From Roseibium alexandrii DFL-11 (lineage in GTDB: Bacteria > Pseudomonadota > Alphaproteobacteria > Rhizobiales > Stappiaceae): a DNA stretch of 64,000 nucleotides. The position numbers were made by a program, and so were the translations under genes. Shown piece after piece: positions 37,218 to 45,288 of the stretch. Under the pieces are notes generated by a model that saw only the letters and a list, made by a program, of their open reading frames with translations, had not been told where the DNA came from and ran no database searches. Within the stretch, counting starts at the first letter, position 1, and each line of letters starts with the position of its first letter. The stretch is from the NCBI RefSeq assembly GCF_000158095.2, contig NZ_CM011002.1, positions 943,028 through 1,007,027 on the forward strand, written 5' to 3'.

Positions 37218-37491
37218 GCTAAGCCTCCAGGTTATTCGGTTGTATGTTTTTCAATTTTTTCGGCGGCAAAAGTAATAAAGGCCCCAAGTCTGGAACGTAA
37301 TCACGTTATATCGATATTATAAGTAACAATATCTTGCGACTACTTGATCCTGTGTAAAATTAATGCATCAATAAATTCGTAAAACAATGAAAAAACGCAA
37401 ATGCTACCGCTTCGCAATTTCTGATGGGTAAGTTGATGAAAATATATACTTGAATGCATTCTAAGGAATGCTTTAGTCAAAGGGTGTCTTT
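37218..37491. promoter_or_regulatory. AT-rich divergent promoter region between precursor genes and ycaO
   Basis: 274 bp, strikingly AT-rich compared with neighbours. It contains the inverted repeat AACGT-N4-ACGTT (37294-37307) directly followed by the 10 bp palindrome ATATCGATAT (37308-37317). These are candidate operator elements for a regulator shared by both directions. By eye alone they could be chance. Confidence 0.45.
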
Positions 37492-38865
37492 GTGTTTGGG
37501 GGAGATATGCATCGCTTTAAGTCGGAGGTTTTGAATGGGCTTGCGAGTGCCGGTCTGGTCATGCAAACGGGAAGGGATGTGAAGCCGGCCAATCCGGATG
37601 CCGCGCAAGCTCTCCGGCTGTTTGCGCCGGTTTTGCAAACCGGCCGCGTTCGCCTGGTGCCTGTCTCTTTTCCAGGCTGTCCAATCCACTTTTGTACCGC
37701 TGTTGTTACGCCTCATAACTCTGATGAGCAGCGTGCCAAAAATGCGACTGGATCCTTTGCCGCCGGTGGGCAAGCAAATACGAAAGTAGGTGCAGCTATT
37801 AGTTGTGTTGGGGAGGTTGCGGAAAGATTAACCCTTTGTTCTCTTGGGCACGATGATCCGCGGGTTGTTGCTGTAACGAAGGGGGAGTATCAAGCAGAGC
37901 TTGCTTCCATACTGGGATTTAGTGAGGCCCAGATGAGCGATTTGCTTCGCAAGCGAACGGAGTTGAGGTGCGGGTCCCGCGGGTCTTTGATTGATTGGAG
38001 CAAGTTAAGTAATCGGTTTATTCGCGTGAGCGATTTGTTAAACGGGTCTGTGGCGCGGCTACCTGCATTCGCGGCGCTTTTTGGAGAAGTTGTTCTCGAA
38101 AAGGGTCTCACGGTAGGCGTTTCGTCAACAGTCGGGTGTGCAGTCTGGTCTGATTTGGAGGGCGCGCGGGAGCGGGCTGCTTTGGAGCTCGCAGAGCGCG
38201 ATGCAGTGGCTCAGGCCTGGTACAACCGCTTGGGGATAACACTGGTACCGGAGCCGGTTTTGCGTGAAAAAATTTCTGACGACTTGAGGAAGTATCTTTC
38301 CCAACGCATTCGAAAGACAACGATTTGCAGGGTTGAAACCGATCTCCCGGTCCATGTGGCCGTTGCCATTTCACACCGCGGCGATGGTTTTGCGGCAGCG
38401 TTCGGTGCTTGTGCCGAATGGGATATCGGATCCGCGATGTTTGGAGCGATCACCGAAATGCTGCAGGGAGAAATCTCGTTGTCTGCGATGGAGGCTGCGT
38501 ATTCAGATCCCCAGCATGCGCAAGGCAGCAGAATTCCAATCCAGCTTCGCTATGCCCGCGAGAAGTCGATCCTGGATGATTGGCCGCTTGGAGAAAAATC
38601 GGAAAAGGGGGCATGTTTTGAAGACAAGGCCTTTTCTCTTGATGGGTTGTTGGAGGCTTTGAGGGAAAAGGGAATTACAGTTTGGGAGTTTGATGCGACA
38701 CGTCCGGATCTTGGTGTGCCTTGCATCAAACTGTTCTCACCCGAATTGTGCACTTGGCAGCCAAGGTTTGGGAAAGACCGGCTTTTTCAAGGCGTGGTCG
38801 AGCGCGGGTTGCGCACTGAGCCTGAACGGGAAGAGGTCTTCGCTGGGCGTTCCTTCCCGTTTTGA
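37492..38865 (+). CDS. YcaO domain protein (candidate azoline/thioamide-forming RiPP enzyme)
   Basis: A 457-residue YcaO-superfamily protein. The ATP/Mg-binding motif SxxxExxER is at Ser104-Cys-Val-Gly-Glu108-Val-Ala-Glu111-Arg112, and the second motif is ALELAERDA (Glu232, Glu235, Arg236, Asp237). GVPCIKLFSPEL near the end is typical, and the protein ends SFPF, recalling the Pro-containing tails of peptide-cyclising YcaO enzymes. YcaO proteins use ATP to activate amide bonds, making azolines, thioamides or macroamidines. The start is GTG 37492 (AAAGGG 7 nt upstream) or ATG 37507 (GGAG 2 nt upstream). Beside it lie two NHLP-like genes and a SARP regulator, which points to peptide modification. 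No ThiF/E1-like partner is encoded nearby. Confidence 0.88.
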   Translation: MFGGDMHRFKSEVLNGLASAGLVMQTGRDVKPANPDAAQALRLFAPVLQTGRVRLVPVSFPGCPIHFCTAVVTPHNSDEQRAKNATGSFAAGGQANTKVGAAISCVGEVAERLTLCSLGHDDPRVVAVTKGEYQAELASILGFSEAQMSDLLRKRTELRCGSRGSLIDWSKLSNRFIRVSDLLNGSVARLPAFAALFGEVVLEKGLTVGVSSTVGCAVWSDLEGARERAALELAERDAVAQAWYNRLGITLVPEPVLREKISDDLRKYLSQRIRKTTICRVETDLPVHVAVAISHRGDGFAAAFGACAEWDIGSAMFGAITEMLQGEISLSAMEAAYSDPQHAQGSRIPIQLRYAREKSILDDWPLGEKSEKGACFEDKAFSLDGLLEALREKGITVWEFDATRPDLGVPCIKLFSPELCTWQPRFGKDRLFQGVVERGLRTEPEREEVFAGRSFPF

Positions 38866-38902
38866 TCGGCTAAAAATATGTGTTGTCCTATAACAGGTGT
38901 GT

Positions 38903-39466
38903 TTAGTTGACGGGGACCGGCCGGCCGTCGGCTTGCGGCCGCGCCAGCGTCATGACCCAGAAATTCCGCCATTTTCCATTGCTGCGATTGGTGCGGGCAA
39001 TGCCAACACGCGTCACATACGGGTTGAGCAAGTTCTTGTTGTGGCCTTCGGAACCTTGCCAGCCGCGGAAAGCAGCAGGCAGATCCGCATAACCGGCACC
39101 AAGATTCTCCGCAGCTGCGTAATTTGGGTACCGCGCCTTGTCGAGCCGTTGGGAAAGGCCGAAAGCGCTATGCTGCCAGGTGTCCATGCTGTCGCGTTTG
39201 GCAATGTGCCGCGCCATATCTTGAGAGACACCATCAAGCGCCGGATCGTGACGCAATGCCGGAAGACCATTCTGTGCGCGATAGGCATTCACCATCGACA
39301 TCAGAGAAGATGTGCTGACATCGACATCTGTAAAGATCGGCGGGTCTTCCAATTCGCCTTGACCGCCAGGCAGCGCACCGCAGCCTGCCAAGAACGCAAG
39401 GAGCAAGATCAACGGCAGGGTGCGTAGGCTCAAGATAGCTCTGTTTATCTGACTGCCAAAAACCAT
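38903..39466 (-). CDS. CAP (SCP/PR1) domain lipoprotein
   Basis: A 187-residue exported protein. The N-terminal hydrophobic stretch ends LAGCGALPG, a lipobox with Cys29 or so, so lipidation is likely. The CAP fold follows: MVNAYRAQNGLPALRHDPAL, then SMDTWQHSAFGLSQRL, AAENLGAGY, and GSEGHNKNLLNPYVTRVGIA, giving the conserved His and Glu positions. Bacterial CAP proteins act outside the cytoplasm; functions vary. The ATG at 39466 follows the phosphodiesterase stop by 2 bp; a GTG at 39472 would overlap it by 4 bp. It is convergent with ycaO, 37 bp away. Confidence 0.87.
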   Translation of the reverse strand: MVFGSQINRAILSLRTLPLILLLAFLAGCGALPGGQGELEDPPIFTDVDVSTSSLMSMVNAYRAQNGLPALRHDPALDGVSQDMARHIAKRDSMDTWQHSAFGLSQRLDKARYPNYAAAENLGAGYADLPAAFRGWQGSEGHNKNLLNPYVTRVGIARTNRSNGKWRNFWVMTLARPQADGRPVPVN

Positions 39467-39468
39467 TG

Positions 39469-40305
39469 TCACGCGTCGTCCCCGGGCCAGGAAACCCCCT
39501 CATCGGCAAAGAAGTGATGTGGTCCCGGATAGGCTTCGACATAAGCCATATGGGTCACCGTGCCGGCTTGCAGCGTATGGTGATGGAGGAAATAAGCGGG
39601 CGGTTCGAAATTGAACATCGGCGGCCCATCTTCGGTCAAATCCAAGACGACCTGGTGGCCCGTGCTGGGGGCGAGAGTCATGATCTTGCCCGCGAACTCC
39701 GCGATGATGGGGCGGTGCAAATGACCGCAAAGCAGCCGCTGAATGTGCTTGTGCGGACCGATCACCTCTGCGAGCGCATTGGCATCATTCAGGCCGATTG
39801 CATCCATGTGCTGAATACCGCTGAGGGCAGGCGGATGGTGGAGGGCGATGAGCGTTGGTCGGTTGTCGTCCGAGAGACGGTCGGAAAGCCAGTTCAGTTG
39901 CGGTGTTCCGAGTTCGCCATTCGGTTTGCCGGGGATGTTGGTATCAAGCGCGATAAGCCGGACATCACCAATTTCGGCGGTGTAGCAGAGCTTGCCATCC
40001 ACATCGCCATCCATTCCCGGAAACCCGGACATCTCGCGCCGCATATCGGCGCTGCCGTCGTGATTGCCGGGGATCATGAAAACCGGCATGGCGAGCCGCG
40101 ACAGGATCTGCCGGGCAAGCGCATATTCCCGAGGATCGCTCTTGTCCGTGAGGTCTCCGGTCAGAACTACTGCGTCCGGGCGTGGCGTCAGGCCATTCAA
40201 GGCCAGAATCGCCCGTTCTGCCAGCATGTTGGTATCGGAGACACGGTAGCAGGCAAGTCCGCGCGGACGAAGATGCAAATCGGTAATATGTGCAATGAGT
40301 GCCAT
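39469..40305 (-). CDS. Metallophosphoesterase, class III cyclic nucleotide phosphodiesterase-like
   Basis: A 278-residue cytoplasmic enzyme with all five metal-site blocks: HITDLHLRP, VVLTGDLTDKSD, IPGNHDGSADMRREM, LHHPPALSG and LLCGHLHRPI. The pattern is closest to CpdA/Icc-type cAMP phosphodiesterases and related glycerophosphodiesterases. With a CHASE2 nucleotide cyclase in the same window, cyclic nucleotide turnover is possible but not shown. It is co-transcribed with the CAP lipoprotein and divergent from the GT39 gene. Confidence 0.87.
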   Translation of the reverse strand: MALIAHITDLHLRPRGLACYRVSDTNMLAERAILALNGLTPRPDAVVLTGDLTDKSDPREYALARQILSRLAMPVFMIPGNHDGSADMRREMSGFPGMDGDVDGKLCYTAEIGDVRLIALDTNIPGKPNGELGTPQLNWLSDRLSDDNRPTLIALHHPPALSGIQHMDAIGLNDANALAEVIGPHKHIQRLLCGHLHRPIIAEFAGKIMTLAPSTGHQVVLDLTEDGPPMFNFEPPAYFLHHHTLQAGTVTHMAYVEAYPGPHHFFADEGVSWPGDDA

Positions 40306-40473
40306 ATAATCGCCAACTGAATATTGCGAGGAATCGTCCCCATGACGATAGCTTCACAGAGTTTGGGTGCAAGCAGTGTTTCCCTTTTCAAAAAGCTCAT
40401 GTAGGAGATGCACACACATTCTTTTTGAAAGGCTGGGATCAAGCCCATTTGATCCTCGCGGAATCGGGTCGTA

Positions 40474-42261
40474 ATGGCAGAAACGCAATCGGCAGCAGCA
40501 GGCAGTGCGCAACCGGAGCAGAATCCGGAGAAGTCCGGAAGTCAAATGAAAAAGCCCATGTGGCTGCGCATCTTCGGCCATGATGTGACCGCACCGCTCC
40601 TGTTGCTCGCCTTAGCGCTTGTTTTGTTCGTTCCGGGTCAGTGGACTGTGCCGCCGCTGGACCGCGATGAGCCGCGTTTCACGCAAGCGACCAAGCAAAT
40701 GCTCGAAACCGGCGACTATGTCGACATACGGTTCCAGGATCAGGCCCGCCACAAGAAGCCGGTTGGCATTTATTGGCTGCAAGCGGCGGCAGTCAAACTT
40801 ACCGGGCATGATGCGTCTGCACCGCTTTGGGTGTATCGCTTGCCCTCCATCATTGGCGCGACATTGAGCGTTCTGGCGGTTTTCTGGTTGGCAAGAGCGT
40901 TCATGGGCCCCTCAGGAGCGCTCGTTGCCGGCGGCTTTGTCGTTCTTGCCATCATCCTTGGTGTTGAAGCGCGTCTTGCGAAAACCGATGCCACCCTTTT
41001 TGCAACGATTGTTATAGCTCAGGGCGCCCTGGCGCGGCTCTGGTTGAGGAACAGCTCCGACAGGGCCTGGGGCCTTGCTTTCGTGTTCTGGACCGCGCTT
41101 GCGGCAAGTGTCTTGGTCAAGGGACCTGTTGGCCCGATGGTCGTCGGGTTCACCGTTGTTGGCCTGATAATCACCGGCCGCAATTTGAGTTGGTTCAAAG
41201 GGGCCGTCCCGCTGGCCGGGTTCATCTGGTTCTTCTTGCTGGTGCTGCCTTGGTTCGTCGCCATCTGGATCGCTACGGACGGCACATTCTTTACCGAAGC
41301 GATCGGCAAGGATCTGCTCGGAAAAGTCTCTGAGGGGCAGGAGGGGCATGGGGCCCCGCCGCTAACCCATCTCGGCGCCATGTTTGGCGTGTTTTGGCCG
41401 CTTCCAGCATTCTTCCTGCTTGCTTTGCCGATGATGTGGCGCGAGCGGAAAAGCCCTTTGGTGATCTTCGCAGCTTGCTGGTTCTTCCCGAGCTGGGTGG
41501 TTTTTGAACTCGTTGCGACGAAGCTGCCTCATTACACAATGCCTTTGATGCCCGCTCTTATTTTGCCCGTGGCGGCCGCGCTGATTGAAGGCGCCGGGTC
41601 CCAATCAGCCAGATGGCTGCGCTGGGTGGCGGCGGGTTTATTGGCGGTGCCGGCCATAGGAATTGCGGCCGCAGCCTTCGGAGGCCCGTTTGCGCTCGGT
41701 ACCTGGCCGTCCCCTCCAGGGGCGATAGTCACCGGGATTGGCGCTGTGTTTGCGGTCTTTGCCGCAAGCCGCCTGCTGCGTGGACCGGCGCTCTATGCTC
41801 TGCCAGCTACTACGCTGACCGCAATTTGCGTTGCCATCGGTGTATGGGGTTTTTCAGGACCGGCACTGACTACGATCTGGGTTAGTCCGCGCCTTGTGAC
41901 CGCGATGGACGAGATACCGGGATGTGCAAACCGGGATACACGTCAGGTGGTTACGACTGGTTTCCATGAGCCAAGCTTCATTTTCCTGGAAGGGACAAAC
42001 ACCAAGATCGTGCCGGAGGCTGAAGCCGCCGAGTTCCTCGCTCAGGAACAGCCGCGGGAGAGTGGTGTTTGCCGGATCGCAGCGATCGAGAGCCGCCATG
42101 AAGAAGCGTTTCTGGCCGTAGCCAAGGAGAAGGGACTTGTCCCCGTGGTGCGAAAAAGGGTAGACGGCCTGAATATCAACGGCGGTGATGATGTCGATAT
42201 TGCGCTCTATCAGTCGGCCGCAAACGCAACAGACACACAAGGCGGCAATGAGCAGCAATAG
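40474..42261 (+). CDS. GT39-type (ArnT-like) membrane glycosyltransferase
   Basis: A 595-residue integral membrane protein with about twelve hydrophobic helices and a soluble C-terminal domain. The first periplasmic loop has LDRDEPRFTQATKQMLETGDYVDIRFQDQARHKKPVGIYWLQ, the hallmark of the PMT/ArnT/RgtA superfamily, with the acidic DRDEPR catalytic site. These enzymes move sugars from polyprenyl phosphate to lipid A or protein on the periplasmic side. The neighbours (PAP2, GT2, LAB_N) suggest a lipid A or other envelope glycan as acceptor. The last 14 bp overlap the PAP2 gene. Confidence 0.9.
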   Translation: MAETQSAAAGSAQPEQNPEKSGSQMKKPMWLRIFGHDVTAPLLLLALALVLFVPGQWTVPPLDRDEPRFTQATKQMLETGDYVDIRFQDQARHKKPVGIYWLQAAAVKLTGHDASAPLWVYRLPSIIGATLSVLAVFWLARAFMGPSGALVAGGFVVLAIILGVEARLAKTDATLFATIVIAQGALARLWLRNSSDRAWGLAFVFWTALAASVLVKGPVGPMVVGFTVVGLIITGRNLSWFKGAVPLAGFIWFFLLVLPWFVAIWIATDGTFFTEAIGKDLLGKVSEGQEGHGAPPLTHLGAMFGVFWPLPAFFLLALPMMWRERKSPLVIFAACWFFPSWVVFELVATKLPHYTMPLMPALILPVAAALIEGAGSQSARWLRWVAAGLLAVPAIGIAAAAFGGPFALGTWPSPPGAIVTGIGAVFAVFAASRLLRGPALYALPATTLTAICVAIGVWGFSGPALTTIWVSPRLVTAMDEIPGCANRDTRQVVTTGFHEPSFIFLEGTNTKIVPEAEAAEFLAQEQPRESGVCRIAAIESRHEEAFLAVAKEKGLVPVVRKRVDGLNINGGDDVDIALYQSAANATDTQGGNEQQ

Positions 42262-43144
42262 TCGGATAAAATGGGTGCTGGAACGGATGCGCGGCAATGC
42301 CCGGCGCGCCATGATCCTTTATTCCAACCGTAAGGAGCGCGGTACCGCGCAATTGCGGACATTGCCACCGGGCCAGCGGCCACAAGATATACTTGCTGTT
42401 CTTCTTTTGACGGTGGGTGTCGCGGTCGTTGCCTTTGATGCACCGACGTATCCTTGGCTGAACTCTCTACCGAACGAATACCGGACGGCCTTCCGCTCCT
42501 TCACAGACCTGGGTAAGGCGGACTGGATTCTGATTTCAACTGGCGTTCCCTGTCTCTTTCTGCTGGCACTCGATGCTGGTCGGTACGCCTTCCGGATAAG
42601 AATGGCCATCGGTGCCGTCTTCACCTATGCGGCATTTGTCTTCTACACGGTCGCAGCGTCCGGGATTGTGGTACTGATCATCAAGTGGAGCCTTGGGCGC
42701 GCGCGTCCGAAGTTATACGAGGAATTCGGCCCAGTTCATTTTGATTTCCTTGCTTTTCACGGCAAATTCACGAGCTTTCCGTCCGGCCATTCCACAACAG
42801 TCGCCGCCCTTGCGACCGCGCTTTATTTCATCTTCCCGGCTTACCGGTGGCTGATCGTTGTCAGTGCGTTCTGGCTGGCATTCTCCAGGGTGATGGCGGG
42901 TGCACATTACCCAAGTGACGTCATTGCCGGCACACTGCTCGGGATGACCTTTACCTTCTTCACCGTGCGTGCCATGGCCCGGCGCAGGATCGGTTTTCAT
43001 ATTGCGGAAAACGGCAATATCGTTCCGAACATGACGGCCATTTCGGCCAAGGCAAGCGCACGTGCCGTTTGGCAGGTTTTGCGCGGACAACGCGGAGCGC
43101 AGCGCATCGTACCGGGCCGGGCTGCGGCTAGCGAGGCGGACTGA
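42248..43144 (+). CDS. PAP2 family membrane phosphatase
   Basis: A 298-residue protein with about six transmembrane helices. The three phosphatase motifs are complete: KWSLGRARP, then FPSGHST, then SRVMAGAHYPSDV. Family members dephosphorylate lipid A (LpxE/LpxF types) or undecaprenyl diphosphate. In this operon with ArnT-like and Dpm1-like glycosyltransferases, a lipid phosphate or carrier-recycling role is likely. The ATG at 42248 follows AAGG and overlaps the end of the GT39 gene. Confidence 0.88.
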   Translation: MSSNSRIKWVLERMRGNARRAMILYSNRKERGTAQLRTLPPGQRPQDILAVLLLTVGVAVVAFDAPTYPWLNSLPNEYRTAFRSFTDLGKADWILISTGVPCLFLLALDAGRYAFRIRMAIGAVFTYAAFVFYTVAASGIVVLIIKWSLGRARPKLYEEFGPVHFDFLAFHGKFTSFPSGHSTTVAALATALYFIFPAYRWLIVVSAFWLAFSRVMAGAHYPSDVIAGTLLGMTFTFFTVRAMARRRIGFHIAENGNIVPNMTAISAKASARAVWQVLRGQRGAQRIVPGRAAASEAD

Positions 43145-43153
43145 GTGGGTGTC

Positions 43154-43915
43154 ATGACACAGAGTTACTTGGAAGCCTTGGCCGCGACAAAGGGCGGGGT
43201 CGCCGTCACCGTGGTTGTTCCTGCGAAAGATGAGGCAGAAAACCTGCCCATTCTTCTGGACGAGATTGAAACGGCACTCAGCGGACGGACGTTTGAAGTC
43301 ATTGTAATAGACGACGGATCGTCTGACGGGACCGACATTGTCCTACAGGACTACGCGGCAACGCATGACTGGCTGCGTCCGGTACGGCACGAAAAGTCTT
43401 GCGGTCAGAGCTGTGCAGTCCGCACCGGACTTCAGCATGCGCGTGGTGATATCGTCGCCACCATCGATGGAGACGGCGAGAACAATCCCGCATATATACC
43501 GCAGCTGCTCGATGCTCTTGAAGCCGCGGGGCCGTCTGCTGCACTTGCTGCGGGTCAAAGGCTTGGCCGGAAAGCAAGTCTTGCCAAACGGTATGCCTCC
43601 AAGTTCGCGAACAAACTGAGGGGTGCCATCTTAAAGGACAACACCCGTGACAGCGGCTGCGGTCTCAAAGCGCTACGCCGTGAGGTCTTTCTTCAGCTTC
43701 CGTATTTTGACAGCTGGCACCGGTTTCTCCCGGCATTGGTGATCCGCGAAGGATACAATGTCGTGCATATTGACGTTCAGGACCGGCAGCGGCGCCATGG
43801 GACCTCGAAATACGGTATCTTCGATCGGGCGTTTGTCGGGGTGCTGGATTTGTTTGGTGTGTGGTGGTTGCGCCGCCGCCGCAAAAAAATTCCGGTTGTC
43901 CGGCCGTTGACCTAA
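43154..43915 (+). CDS. GT2 glycosyltransferase, polyprenyl-phosphate sugar synthase type
   Basis: A 253-residue GT-A enzyme. It begins with VTVVVPAKDEAENLPILLDEI, then VIVIDDGSSDGTD, then VATIDGDGENNPAYIP with the DGDGE metal-binding motif. The C-terminal RQRRHGTSKYG is typical of dolichol/polyprenyl-phosphate sugar synthases such as Dpm1, ArnC and RgtE. It would make the lipid-linked sugar used by the GT39 enzyme. The start is taken as the ATG at 43154; a GTG right after the PAP2 stop (43145) is equally possible. Confidence 0.9.
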   Translation: MTQSYLEALAATKGGVAVTVVVPAKDEAENLPILLDEIETALSGRTFEVIVIDDGSSDGTDIVLQDYAATHDWLRPVRHEKSCGQSCAVRTGLQHARGDIVATIDGDGENNPAYIPQLLDALEAAGPSAALAAGQRLGRKASLAKRYASKFANKLRGAILKDNTRDSGCGLKALRREVFLQLPYFDSWHRFLPALVIREGYNVVHIDVQDRQRRHGTSKYGIFDRAFVGVLDLFGVWWLRRRRKKIPVVRPLT

Positions 43916-43978
43916 TTTGACGCCACATTTTCCAAGCAGAAACGCGCCGCTGGCGTATCAAGGTAACTGGAATTCGAC

Positions 43979-44293
43979 ATGGCTGCCCTCATAGACTGGT
44001 TTCATGCAGTCTTCATTGCACAGTTTGATTTTTGGCTGATCTTCGGTCTGGCTGCGCAATCGATGTTTATGATGCGCTTTGTTGTCCAATGGATGGCATC
44101 CGAACGTGTCGGGCGATCCATCGTGCCGATCGCTTTCTGGTTCTTCTCGATTGCCGGCGGGATCATGTTGTTCACCTATGGAGTGATCAAGAAGGAGCCG
44201 ATCATCATTCTGGGGCAGGGGCTCGGACTGGTGATCTACTTCCGGAACCTTTGGCTGATTTTCAAGGAAAAGCGGCGCGATCCGGCAATCTGA
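43979..44293 (+). CDS. LAB_N domain membrane protein (lipid A biosynthesis N-terminal-like)
   Basis: A 104-residue protein with three membrane helices. The sequence FGLAAQSMFMMRFVVQWMASERVGRSIVPIAFWFFSIAGG followed by GQGLGLVIYFRNLWLI is the LAB_N domain, named from the N-terminus of some lipid-A-disaccharide synthases. As separate proteins they accompany polyprenyl-sugar synthases and ArnT-like enzymes and may help flip or deliver the lipid-linked sugar. Last gene of the four-gene operon. Confidence 0.9.
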   Translation: MAALIDWFHAVFIAQFDFWLIFGLAAQSMFMMRFVVQWMASERVGRSIVPIAFWFFSIAGGIMLFTYGVIKKEPIIILGQGLGLVIYFRNLWLIFKEKRRDPAI

Positions 44294-44336
44294 CCGCGCC
44301 ATAGCGCTTGTGATATTTTGAGTGATCCGGCTGTGA

Positions 44337-45188
44337 TCAGTCTGTGAAATCACTTTCATTCATGACCCGGGCCGTGCCGGACACACGGATTGAACTTCCC
44401 TTTTCAGATCCGATTTCCGCAACGATGCGGCTGGGGTTCCCCATATCAAATCCCTGATTGATTTCGATGCGTCCATCATGCGGCCAACCAATATCGCGCA
44501 AATAGCCAGCATATGCAGCGCTCGCGGCACCGGTTGCCGGATCTTCATAGACCCCGCCGGAGGCAAAGGCATTTCGGGTGTGAAAGAGTTGCGGCGTTTC
44601 GTTGTAGGCGATCAGAATGGTGACCCAACCATGCTCTTCCATCAGCTTCCGCCCCGTTTCCTGATCATAGGTCATGCCTGATACGGCCTCTCGCGAGTTC
44701 AGCGTCAAGGCGAAATGGTCCGCGCCACCATGGACGAGCGCTGGCGGAATGCGCGGATCGATCTGGTCTTTCGTGTAACCGAAAAGATCCAAGACCTCGC
44801 TCACAACATCATCAGGTGCTGGCTGGCTTCGTGTTGGAGGCGATTGGAGGGCGGCTTCCACGAGTTCGCCCGAGACGGCGCCTTCCACGGAGATCTCAGC
44901 TTCGTTGAGCTTCAGATTGTAACGCCCTGGACCGAACTCGCGGGTAAGGGCAGATCCGAGTGCGATGGTCGCGTGACCACAAAACGGCACTTCGGATTGC
45001 GGCGAGAAATAGCGGACCCGCCAGGCCCCATTACCTTGAGGCTCAGCAAATGCGGTTTCGGAAAAGCCGACATCCGCTGCGATCGTGCGCATGTCTTCGA
45101 CCGACGGATGCGCGTCACTGATGAGCACACCGGCCGGGTTGCCGCCCGTGTCGCCATCTGAAAATGCGGAGATGCACTGAATGTCCAT
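44337..45188 (-). CDS. PhzF family isomerase-like protein
   Basis: A 283-residue protein of the PhzF/diaminopimelate-epimerase-like fold. Visible: FSDGDTGGNPAGVLI, then FSETAFAEPQG with the catalytic Glu, VPFCGHATIALGSAL, and DPATGAASAAYAGYL with the family's C-terminal DPATG motif. Members isomerise or hydrolyse small substrates; most have no known role. The ATG at 45188 has AAAGG about 8 nt upstream. It follows metC in the same direction with 100 bp between. Confidence 0.9.
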   Translation of the reverse strand: MDIQCISAFSDGDTGGNPAGVLISDAHPSVEDMRTIAADVGFSETAFAEPQGNGAWRVRYFSPQSEVPFCGHATIALGSALTREFGPGRYNLKLNEAEISVEGAVSGELVEAALQSPPTRSQPAPDDVVSEVLDLFGYTKDQIDPRIPPALVHGGADHFALTLNSREAVSGMTYDQETGRKLMEEHGWVTILIAYNETPQLFHTRNAFASGGVYEDPATGAASAAYAGYLRDIGWPHDGRIEINQGFDMGNPSRIVAEIGSEKGSSIRVSGTARVMNESDFTD

Positions 45189-45288
45189 GGTGGAAACCTT
45201 TGTGTGTTTTTGGTCCCCACCATTTTGTGACAAACAAGTCTGATCGCAACAGGTGTTATCCATGAAACTTGTTTATGGAATCCATCAA

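Noticed and set aside
43195..43210. GGGGTCGCC match to the 3' end of tRNA-Arg as a possible attachment-site copy
   Set aside because: Only nine bases, within the coding region of the GT2 gene; expected by chance.
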